Source: an uncultured Collinsella sp. (lineage in GTDB: Bacteria > Actinomycetota > Coriobacteriia > Coriobacteriales > Coriobacteriaceae). From it: a DNA stretch of 6,515 nt. The stretch covers positions 1 through 6,515 of the forward strand of contig CABQXG010000076.1 in assembly GCA_902468045.1 (NCBI GenBank), read 5' to 3'. Every line of letters starts with the position of its first letter. Positions within the stretch are counted from its first letter, which is position 1. The notes under the pieces are model-generated. The model saw nothing but the letters and a program-made list of their open reading frames with translations. It ran no database searches and had not been told where the DNA came from. Position numbers and translations under genes: made by a program. Positions 1 to 6,472 of this stretch are shown here, piece after piece.

Positions 1-702
1 CGGCTCCAGTTCGTGGACCAGCGCCACGAGCGTGGTGACGGTACCGCCCACCGCAACGAGGCGCTCGGCGCGCTCAAAGTCGCTGGGCAGGCCCTCAAAA
101 TAGGCGGAGAACTGCTCGCCCGCCCACGCGGCGGCAGCCGCAAGCTTGTTCGTCGACGGCGGCAGTGCCGAGAAAAACCGCTCGGTCACGCGGCGGCAGC
201 CGATGTCCAGCGAGCGCGTTCCCTCCAGCGCAAAGACTCCGCGCTCCGGCGCGTACACGCCCGTCGCGAGCTCCGTGGAGCCACCGCCCGAATCGGCGAC
301 GATAATGCGCTCGCCAGCAAAGTCGTGCGCCACGCCAAAAAATGTCAGGCGCGCCTCAACCTCTCCCGGAATCACCTGTGGCTCAAGCCCCAGATCGCGC
401 AGTCCGCCCAGTAGCAGGGCGGCGTTGGACGCATCGCGCGCGGCGCTCGTGCACGTGGTGCAGACGCACGCGGCCCCAAAGGCACGAGCCTCGTCCACAA
501 ACATGCGGCACGCAGCGAGCACGCGCTCAACGGCCGCCTCGCAAAAGCGGCCCGTCGCGTCCACGCCCTCACCCAGATCGGTAATCTCGGTATGCTTGGA
601 CGATTCCACGATTGCCCCGCCCTCGACCTGGGCCAACACCAGTCGCGACGACACCGTTCCCAGGTCGATCGCGGCCACCTTATAGCGTTTGCAATTTGTC
701 AT
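1..702 (-). CDS. ppx: Ppx/GppA family phosphatase (exopolyphosphatase or pppGpp phosphohydrolase), 3' end cut by window edge
   Basis: The first 234 residues of a Ppx/GppA protein are visible; full-length members exceed 300, so the C-terminus lies beyond the left edge. The family belongs to the ASKHA (actin/Hsp70) fold and releases phosphate from inorganic polyphosphate or from pppGpp in the cytoplasm. Visible motifs are the phosphate-1 loop AIDLGTVSSR (11-20, D13), the CTSAARDASN strand (about 84-93), PGEVEARL with the likely catalytic glutamate near 114-116, the phosphate-2 loop ADSGGGSTEL (136-145, E144) and VGGT (218-221). The start is fixed by a GGAGG Shine-Dalgarno about 10 nt upstream. 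The FtsB-like stop is 20 bp upstream, so the two genes are almost certainly co-transcribed. The loops are slightly off consensus: Val replaces the usual Asn in DxGTNS, and Asp-Ser replaces Asp-Ile/Val before GGG. Sequence alone does not separate polyphosphate from pppGpp as substrate. Confidence 0.93.
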   Translation of the reverse strand, partial: MTNCKRYKVAAIDLGTVSSRLVLAQVEGGAIVESSKHTEITDLGEGVDATGRFCEAAVERVLAACRMFVDEARAFGAACVCTTCTSAARDASNAALLLGGLRDLGLEPQVIPGEVEARLTFFGVAHDFAGERIIVADSGGGSTELATGVYAPERGVFALEGTRSLDIGCRRVTERFFSALPPSTNKLAAAAAWAGEQFSAYFEGLPSDFERAERLVAVGGTVTTLVALVHELEP

Positions 703-722
703 TGCGAGCTCCCCTCCGGGCG

Positions 723-1493
723 CTATTTGCCGTTGGACACGACCGTCTGACCCTCGACGCCGTTAAACCCAAACAGCATGTCGAGCGCTTGGATGTACCA
801 CGGCGCGTCCTTACCGACTTCTTCGATTTCCTTGGCCACTTCGCTGGCCTTCTTGGCGTTTGAGGACTTTTTGCTCGACGAGGCATCCGAATCGTCGTCC
901 AGGCCCTGCACTTCAATCCTCTTCTCGCCGGGCATCACCAGGCCCAGGTCCTCGGATGCCGCGTCCTTGATACCCTCCTCCGAGAGCAGCTTGTCGACGC
1001 TTTTTTGCAGGTCGTCGTTATATTGCTCGCGAATCTCGACCTGCTTGGCCAAGATGTCGCTCGAGCGTTTTGCCACATACAGGTCGCGCACGGGGAAATA
1101 CAGGCTCACAAGCGCCAGGGCGACGACAATGCCAACAAACAGCCCCCGCTGGGGACCGTGGGTAAAGTCGTAGATTGCCTTGACCACCGCGTTATCGTTG
1201 GCGTAATGCATGAAGTCCGAGCCCGAAAGACGGTTCGAGGGCCTACTCGGCTTTTCATGCGTTTGAGCCGAGGAACGCTGAGCATGCTCCGAGTGCGCCG
1301 GGCGCACCGAACGTAGCGGGCGGTCCGTCGACGTATTCACTTGAGCACGGGAGTGTGAGGCACTTGTCGGTCGCTGCGTGGAGCAGTCGGCACCGGCGTA
1401 ATCGGACCCGCCGAGCTGCACCGTGCGCGCACGGCGAGGTGACGGCTCACGCGAACCGGCGGAATAGTACCTGTTGTCGTAAATCTGATCCAT
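723..1493 (-). CDS. ftsB: FtsB/DivIC-like septum formation initiator, single-pass membrane protein
   Basis: This 256-residue bitopic membrane protein of the FtsB/DivIC family should act at the division septum with FtsL and FtsQ/DivIB. Residues 1-115 are a hydrophilic Ser/Arg-rich tail that looks disordered and cytoplasmic. Residues about 117-135 (GLFVGIVVALALVSLYF) form the transmembrane helix. An Arg/Lys/Glu-rich helix (about 136-175) likely forms the coiled coil with FtsL. ASEDLGLVMPGE (179-190) matches the family signature around the LGxVxPGE turn. An acidic, Ser/Lys-rich linker (about 198-225) and a hydrophobic C-terminus follow. At 256 residues it is longer than FtsB of E. coli (about 100), but long tails are known in actinobacterial members. 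I chose the ATG at 1493 because an AAGG motif precedes it and the upstream extension would run through the promoter and into the eno terminator. Family membership is firm; assignment to FtsB rather than DivIC rests on actinobacterial context. Confidence 0.88.
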   Translation of the reverse strand: MDQIYDNRYYSAGSREPSPRRARTVQLGGSDYAGADCSTQRPTSASHSRAQVNTSTDRPLRSVRPAHSEHAQRSSAQTHEKPSRPSNRLSGSDFMHYANDNAVVKAIYDFTHGPQRGLFVGIVVALALVSLYFPVRDLYVAKRSSDILAKQVEIREQYNDDLQKSVDKLLSEEGIKDAASEDLGLVMPGEKRIEVQGLDDDSDASSSKKSSNAKKASEVAKEIEEVGKDAPWYIQALDMLFGFNGVEGQTVVSNGK

Positions 1494-1536
1494 GTGCGCC
1501 TTGTGCGGTTGAGGTTTGTTTGCGCTAAGTCTTTTA

Positions 1537-1545
1537 GTTATAGCA
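1537..1545 (-). promoter_or_regulatory. Extended -10 promoter for the ftsB-like/ppx unit
   Basis: On the minus strand the sequence reads TGCTATAAC, an extended -10 (TGn) joined to a near-consensus -10 hexamer. It lies 43 bp upstream of the chosen ftsB-like start. No good -35 hexamer is present at 16-18 bp, which fits an extended -10 promoter. It sits just past the eno terminator, where an independent promoter would be needed. Function is inferred. Confidence 0.5.
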
Positions 1546-1584
1546 CGAGCGCGCGCAACGCCTTCGGCGGCCCTTGCTCGACAT

Positions 1585-1616
1585 AAAAAAGGCGCTGAGC
1601 CATATGGCCCAGCGCC
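1585..1616 (-). terminator. Rho-independent terminator of eno
   Basis: In minus-strand RNA, GGCGCTG-G-GCC pairs with GGC-U-CAGCGCC around an AUAU loop. The stem has 11 positions including one G·U pair and is followed directly by six U (+ strand A run at 1585-1590). It ends about 100 nt past the eno stop. There is no T-run on the plus side, so it should act only on minus-strand transcripts. Confidence 0.9.
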
Positions 1617-1688
1617 CAATGGTGCTCAACAGCGCCCGGCGGGAGCGAGGCGAATCCGAGTCAGCCCCGCCCCGCGCACGCCGTTTGC

Positions 1689-2978
<1,290 letters not shown>

Positions 2979-3019
2979 TCACTTGGAAACGTAGTGGATG
3001 CAAGCGACCGGCTGACCGT

Positions 3020-3032
3020 GCACCATCGGTGC
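3020..3032 (-). other. Small hairpin in the predicted eno leader
   Basis: GCACC and GGTGC form a perfect 5-bp stem around a 3-nt loop, about 55-65 nt upstream of the eno start codon. It is short and may be chance. It is listed because it falls in the predicted 5' leader next to the downstream GGCTAACTTA repeat. Confidence 0.25.
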
Positions 3033-3039
3033 GCCTCCG

Positions 3040-3083
3040 TAAGTTAGCCATGTCGCACTTTTTGCATTATGCCTAAGTTAGCC
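3040..3083 (-). promoter_or_regulatory. Putative eno promoter with twin 10-bp direct repeats
   Basis: On the minus strand GGCTAACTTA occurs twice, at 3074-3083 and 3040-3049, with starts 34 bp apart. The upstream copy lies in the spacer just before a -10-like CATAAT (3066-3071). The downstream copy would fall about 10-20 nt past the predicted transcription start near 3059. No convincing -35 is seen, which fits activator dependence or a weak call. The arrangement looks like a two-site operator, but the regulator is unknown and promoter activity is inferred. The 5' leader would be roughly 90 nt. Confidence 0.4.
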
Positions 3084-3105
3084 GAGGGATACACTTGATT
3101 TTCGA

Positions 3106-3150
3106 AAAATTTAGCGGGAACGATGAGGCGCGTCAGCCCGTCGTTCCCGC
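3106..3150 (-). terminator. Terminator of the larC-like/yfcE/mazG unit
   Basis: Arms at 3114-3123 and 3141-3150 (GCGGGAACGA and TCGTTCCCGC) form a perfect 10-bp stem with a 17-nt loop. On the minus strand the stem is followed by TAAATTTTT. The hairpin begins 4 nt past the mazG stop. The U run is offset by a few bases, so termination may be less than complete, with some read-through into eno possible. Confidence 0.75.
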
Positions 3151-3154
3151 AGTC

Positions 3155-4015
3155 TTACTCCTCCGCCTTTGCGGCATCCCACAGGTCGTTGAGGCCGTGG
3201 GTCGAGAGCTCGGTCAGATCCACGTGGGCATCGGCCGCCATCTGCTCCATCGCGGCCCAGCGGCGACGGAACTTTGCTGTGCTGGCACGCAGGGCGCTCT
3301 CGGCGTCGATACCCTCCTTGCGCGCGACGTTGACCAGGGCAAAGAGCAGATCGCCAAACTCCATTTCGCGCTCGGGCGAGCCAGGAGCCTCGGCCTCAAA
3401 CTCGGCACGCTCCTCGGCGACCTCGTCCCACACATCCTGGACCGTCTCCCACTCAAAGCCCACGGCAGCCGCCTTGCGCGACACCTTCTGAGCCTGCATC
3501 AGCGCCGGTAGATGCGTGGGCACGCCGTCGAGCAGGCCCTCGGGCGCAGCCTCGCCTGCCGCCACGGCCTTGTCCTTGGCAGCCCTCTCGGCAAGCTTGA
3601 CCTCGTCCCAAATCTTGAGTACCTCGTCGGAGCTGTCGGCATCCACATCGCCAAACACGTGCGGATGACGGCGAATGAGTTTGGCGTCGATATCGCGCGC
3701 CACGTCGGCCAGCGTAAACTCGCCGGCATCCGCCGCGATCTGCGCATGCAGCACGACCTGCATGAGCACGTCGCCCAGCTCCTCGCGTAGGTGAACTGCG
3801 TCGTCCGCCTCGATGCAGTCGAGTGCCTCGTAGGCCTCCTCGATCATGTTCTTGCCGATGCTGCGGTGTGTCTGTTCGCGGTCCCACGGGCAGCCGTCGG
3901 GCTGACGCAGACGCCAGATGGTCTGCACCAGATGCTGCAGCTCGGCCGACGCGTCTATCAGCGTGGACAGATCGCGCGAGCCCTCGGCATTTTGCTGAGC
4001 CATATGCTGCACCAT
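3155..4015 (-). CDS. mazG: MazG nucleoside triphosphate pyrophosphohydrolase
   Basis: MazG cleaves NTPs and dNTPs, including aberrant ones, to the monophosphate and pyrophosphate. The protein has 286 residues with two MazG domains, against 263 in E. coli. Domain 1 holds RLRQPDGCPWDREQTH (35-50), the metal site EEAYE (59-63) with EELGD (78-82), and RRHPHVFGD (115-123). The linker GVPTHLPALMQAQKVSRKAA (164-183) and GFEW are typical. Domain 2 keeps EVAEERAE (198-205) and EFGDLLFALVN (219-229). The ATG at 4015 was chosen because a strong GGAGGAGG site ends 7 nt upstream; the Met at residue 5 would have poorer spacing. The gene lies 2 bp after the stop of the phosphoesterase gene, whose last codons supply the Shine-Dalgarno, so translation is probably coupled. 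MazG near eno is a common bacterial arrangement. An Ala/Glu-rich insert (about 140-160) accounts for much of the extra length. Confidence 0.97.
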   Translation of the reverse strand: MVQHMAQQNAEGSRDLSTLIDASAELQHLVQTIWRLRQPDGCPWDREQTHRSIGKNMIEEAYEALDCIEADDAVHLREELGDVLMQVVLHAQIAADAGEFTLADVARDIDAKLIRRHPHVFGDVDADSSDEVLKIWDEVKLAERAAKDKAVAAGEAAPEGLLDGVPTHLPALMQAQKVSRKAAAVGFEWETVQDVWDEVAEERAEFEAEAPGSPEREMEFGDLLFALVNVARKEGIDAESALRASTAKFRRRWAAMEQMAADAHVDLTELSTHGLNDLWDAAKAEE

Positions 4016-4017
4016 GG

Positions 4018-4566
4018 TTAGTCCTCCTCCAGGATCACGTGGCGGAACGCGCCGCCCTCGTAGATGCCGTAGCTGTGCGAGCCGTCCTTGGGAATGCTCA
4101 CGCTGCCGGGGTTGAAGAGCCACAGGCCCGGGTGCGCGGCGCTTTCCTCGTTGACCTTGATGTGCGTGTGGCCGTAGACGAGCGCGGAGCCCTCGGGCAG
4201 CGCGGGCGCGTGGTCGACGCTGTTGTGCATGCCGGCGCCAAAGACATGGCCGTGCGTCAGGAACAGCTCGCGGCCGGTCTCGTCAAACAGCGTGGCGTAG
4301 TCGGCCATGACGGGGAAGTCGAGGACCATCTGGTCGACCTCGGCGTCGCAGTTGCCGCGCACCGCGATGATGCGGTCGGCTAGGGCGTTGAGCAGCGGAA
4401 TCACGCGCTTGGGAGCATAGTCGCGCGGCAGGTCGTTGCGCGGACCGTGATAAAGCAGGTCGCCCAGCAGGACGATGCGGTCGGGCTGCTCGGACTCAAT
4501 GGCGGCGCAGAGGCGCTCGGTCCAGTATGCCGAGCCGTGGATGTCGGAAGCGATGAGGTATTTCAT
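4018..4566 (-). CDS. yfcE: YfcE/MJ0936-type metallophosphoesterase
   Basis: This 182-residue cytoplasmic protein is a compact calcineurin-like phosphoesterase, nearly the size of E. coli YfcE (184). The five metal-site motifs appear in order: SDIHG (7-11), GDLLYHGPRN (35-44), GNCD (71-74), THGH (104-107) and GHTH (132-135). NPGSVSIPKDGSHSYGIYE near the end is characteristic of the YfcE subgroup. Family members hydrolyse phosphodiesters in vitro with Mn; the physiological substrate is unknown. The start at 4566 begins right at the core fold (MKYLIASDIHG) and has an AAAGGA site 6 nt upstream. A longer in-frame start at 4629 would overlap the upstream stop and add an unmatched Pro-rich tail. The upstream gene ends 55 bp away, and mazG starts 2 bp downstream. 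Confidence 0.94.
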   Translation of the reverse strand: MKYLIASDIHGSAYWTERLCAAIESEQPDRIVLLGDLLYHGPRNDLPRDYAPKRVIPLLNALADRIIAVRGNCDAEVDQMVLDFPVMADYATLFDETGRELFLTHGHVFGAGMHNSVDHAPALPEGSALVYGHTHIKVNEESAAHPGLWLFNPGSVSIPKDGSHSYGIYEGGAFRHVILEED

Positions 4567-4621
4567 GGTGGTCCTTTCGGGTGGGGTTGATGGAGCTGGG
4601 CGTGGCGTGCCGCCGGCCGCG

Positions 4622-5107
4622 TTACTCAAATCGCAGTGCCGCGCTCTGGGCCGCCTGCATCACGCGTTGGAGCGGCACATTGTGCTCGCGGGCAAGGCGG
4701 GCGCAGTCCTCGTACTCGGGCGCCGCGCGCTCACTGCCGTCGGGTAGGGTGGCCACCTTGACGGATACCTCGCCCCATGGCGTCGTTACGCGCTCAAAGC
4801 GGCGTGGCAGGCAAACGCGCTCCATGACCCGGCGACGAATGCCGTTGGTCGTGGTTTCCAAAAAGATAATCGTCTGCAGGCGTTCGATATCCTCGTGCGA
4901 GCAGATCACCTGCAGCTGCCAACCGGGGCGGCCTTTTTTGCAGTAGAGGGGCAGCCAGTGCACCTCGCGCGCACCCGCCTCGCGCAGGCGGTCGGCAGCG
5001 TAGGCGAGCACCTCGGGCGATGCGTCGTCGATATCGCATTCCAACTTGACGATGGTTTCGGGTGCATCGGTCTCGCGGGACAGCGGGGATGTGCTATCGC
5101 ATGGCAT
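4622..5107 (-). CDS. larC: Stand-alone LarC C-terminal-domain protein (nickel-pincer cofactor insertion family, DUF111)
   Basis: The 161-residue product resembles only the C-terminal half of LarC, the CTP-dependent nickel insertase that completes the nickel-pincer nucleotide cofactor of lactate racemase. Matches to the family pattern are LECDIDDASPEVLAY (22-36), the basic strand YCKKGRPGWQLQVIC (55-69), FLETTTNGIRRR (82-93), the LPRRFERV and TPWGEVSVKVA segments (100-119) and PEYEDCARLAREHNVPL (130-146). LarC usually has about 400 residues. The N-terminal half (larC1) is not upstream in any frame: the region before 5107 is a palindrome followed by a divergent gene. The ATG at 5107 was chosen for its AAAGGAG site 9 nt upstream; the earlier Met at 5146 has only a weak site and adds no conserved sequence. 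It heads the unit with yfcE and mazG. It may work with a LarC1 encoded elsewhere or be a remnant or repurposed domain. I am confident of the family, not of nickel insertion activity. Confidence 0.85.
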   Translation of the reverse strand: MPCDSTSPLSRETDAPETIVKLECDIDDASPEVLAYAADRLREAGAREVHWLPLYCKKGRPGWQLQVICSHEDIERLQTIIFLETTTNGIRRRVMERVCLPRRFERVTTPWGEVSVKVATLPDGSERAAPEYEDCARLAREHNVPLQRVMQAAQSAALRFE

Positions 5108-5408
5108 ACGGTCCGACTCCTTTCCGCACGGGCTCGTTTTGTTCATCCAAACGCTAGCACATCGGACGTGGCACAGGCGTGACTTTCGTCCGCCGCCGCC
5201 CTCGCCCCTATCCAAACATGTACATCAGCCTCCAAACATGTCATTTTCTACAGCTTTTGGAGGCTGATGTACATGTTTTGAGAGCGCAAGCGAGGCCGCA
5301 CCGCGCGTCGCGCAGCCTTTCCAATCGATTTCGACCCCCGGCGTGTCCGGCGTGTTGAGAGCTGCGCCATTACAATGGAGCGGATTCGCCAAATGCAAAG
5401 GAGTCGCC
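5108..5408. other. Divergent intergenic region between larC-like and PHP genes
   Basis: About 300 bp separate two divergently oriented starts. The region holds the 65-bp palindrome (5214-5278), a 9-bp tandem duplication (5338-5355), a possible plus-strand -10 (TACAAT, 5371-5376) without a matching -35, and a weak minus-strand extended -10-like TGCTAGCGT near 5149-5157. No RNA gene or open frame with family features is seen. Confidence 0.6.
5214..5278. repeat. 65-bp perfect-stem palindrome, AT-richer than surroundings
   Basis: Arms at 5214-5236 and 5256-5278 are exact reverse complements over 23 bp, with a 19-nt loop at 5237-5255. The stem includes ACATGTACATCAGCCTCC. No T-run follows on either strand, and the element lies between divergent genes, so a simple terminator role is unlikely. 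The base composition stands out against the GC-rich flanks. Possible roles are a REP/MITE-like repeat, a dyad operator or a structured transcript. Confidence 0.85.
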
Positions 5409-6320
5409 ATGCCCGCATGCCCGCTGATCGATTGCCACACCCACACCTCGTTTTCGGACGGACATGCCTCGTTTGAGGACAACGTTCGCGCCGCTGCTGC
5501 GGCCGGTTGCCGCGTCATGGTCTCGACCGATCACCTCACCCTGCCCGTCAGCATGGACGCCAACTGCGAAGTACAGGTTGTCGAGGGTGACCTGACGGCA
5601 CATCGTCTGGCCTTTGAGGACGCCCGCAAACTCGCCGCGCAGATTGCGCCGGAGCTCGAGCTTATCTATGGCTTTGAATGCGATTGGTACGAGGGCTGCG
5701 AGCCTTTGGTTGAGCGCTGGTCCCAGAGCGCCGTGGTACGCCTGGGCAGCGTGCATTGGATTGGCAACCCAGGCGATATCATGGCCGGTGCCGCGGGTAC
5801 GGTGGGAACGGAAAACGTCGCTCGCCCCGATACACCCGATTCCCTTTGCGGTTGGATCGACGATGACACCGACCTGCACGTTTGGGAAAACCTGGGGGTA
5901 CGCGGCGTGTGGGAGCGCTACGTCGACGACTGGTGCCGCGCTTGCGAAAGCCCGCTTAACTTTGATGTGATGGCTCACCCCGACCTGTTCATGCGCTTTT
6001 CGAAGGAAGGCTTTGCGCCCGATTTTGATACGGCACCGTTTTGGGAGCAGATGGCAGAGTGCGCACACGATACAGGCCGCCGCGTTGAAGTTTCGACCGC
6101 CGCGCCGCGCAAGGGCCTCGACGACTATTACCCCTCGACGGGGCTGTTGCGTTGCTTTGCCCACGCCGAGGTACCCATCACCTTTGGCTCGGACGCGCAC
6201 CGCGCCTGCGATATCTGCCGGAGCATCCGCGAGGCCCAGGCCCACGCCTACGACTGCGGTTATCGAACCTTCGACATCCCCCACCCCACCGGCGAATGGG
6301 AACCCACACCCCTCGACTAG
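5409..6320 (+). CDS. hisK: PHP-domain phosphatase, HisK-type histidinol-phosphatase family
   Basis: This 303-residue PHP (polymerase and histidinol phosphatase) metal hydrolase is cytoplasmic with no signal peptide. The metal-binding motifs are in place: DCHTHTSFSDG (8-18, H10, H12), STDHLT (39-44), GFECDWYEG (88-96, E90), RLGSVHWIG (111-119, H116), MAHPDLFMRF (188-197, H190) and FGSDAHRACDI (259-269, D262, H264). VEVSTAAPRKGLDDYYPS (226-243) corresponds to the HisK segment before the last strand, with Ser where many members have Asn. HisK-type enzymes dephosphorylate L-histidinol phosphate in histidine synthesis, but no his gene is nearby and related proteins act on other phosphoesters, so the substrate is not assured. 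The start at 5409 has AAAGGAG 5 nt upstream and begins right at the domain; the GTG at 5343 lacks a site. It is the only complete plus-strand gene in the window and stands between two palindromes. Confidence 0.9.
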   Translation: MPACPLIDCHTHTSFSDGHASFEDNVRAAAAAGCRVMVSTDHLTLPVSMDANCEVQVVEGDLTAHRLAFEDARKLAAQIAPELELIYGFECDWYEGCEPLVERWSQSAVVRLGSVHWIGNPGDIMAGAAGTVGTENVARPDTPDSLCGWIDDDTDLHVWENLGVRGVWERYVDDWCRACESPLNFDVMAHPDLFMRFSKEGFAPDFDTAPFWEQMAECAHDTGRRVEVSTAAPRKGLDDYYPSTGLLRCFAHAEVPITFGSDAHRACDICRSIREAQAHAYDCGYRTFDIPHPTGEWEPTPLD

Positions 6321-6332
6321 CCATCCCTTCAT

Positions 6333-6401
6333 AAGTTGCGGTGGAATAGGGATTGTTTTGCCTGATGAAGCGCTTAAACAGTCCCTATTTCACCGCAACT
6401 T
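6333..6401 (+). repeat. 69-bp near-perfect palindrome downstream of the PHP gene
   Basis: Arms at 6333-6358 and 6376-6401 pair over 26 positions with a 17-nt loop. As plus-strand RNA all positions pair, two of them as G·U (6344/6390 and 6353/6381); on the minus strand these become C/A mismatches, so folding favours the plus-strand product. The stem starts 12 nt after the PHP stop. There is no U-run after it, so it is at best an unusual terminator. It may instead be a REP/MITE-like element or a 3' stabilising structure. Confidence 0.8.
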
Positions 6402-6429
6402 CCATGACCCCGTTACACCAACAAAGACT

Positions 6430-6472
6430 GTCCCAAACGACTAGTCGTTTAAGAACGTCCCCAATGACTAGT
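6430..6472. repeat. Imperfect direct repeats containing a 16-bp perfect palindrome
   Basis: GTCCCAAACGACTAGT (6430-6445) and GTCCCCAATGACTAGT (6457-6472) match at 14 of 16 positions, with starts 27 bp apart. The first overlaps the perfect palindrome AAACGACTAGTCGTTT (6435-6450). The second copy covers the stop codon of the gene entering from the right. On the minus strand the cores read GGGAC, as in many REP-like repeats associated with Y1 (RAYT) transposases; that link is inferred. Confidence 0.65.

Noticed and set aside
1494..1619. Upstream extension of the FtsB-like gene
   Set aside because: It would translate the eno terminator region and the promoter; the ATG at 1493 has a ribosome site, and the extension adds no conserved sequence.
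3155..4015. MazG as part of a toxin-antitoxin system
   Set aside because: No mazEF-like genes are adjacent; the setting is the ordinary mazG-eno neighbourhood.
4016..4123. N-terminal extension of MazG into the phosphoesterase gene
   Set aside because: The ATG at 4015 has a strong GGAGGAGG site at ideal spacing, and MazG homology begins after it.
5214..5278. Bidirectional terminator or CRISPR-like unit
   Set aside because: The flanking genes diverge and there is no T-run on either side. There is only one hairpin, with no regular repeat-spacer series.
5370..6332. 320-codon open frame on the minus strand antisense to the PHP gene
   Set aside because: The plus strand has all PHP metal motifs and a good ribosome site, while the minus frame has no recognisable domain.
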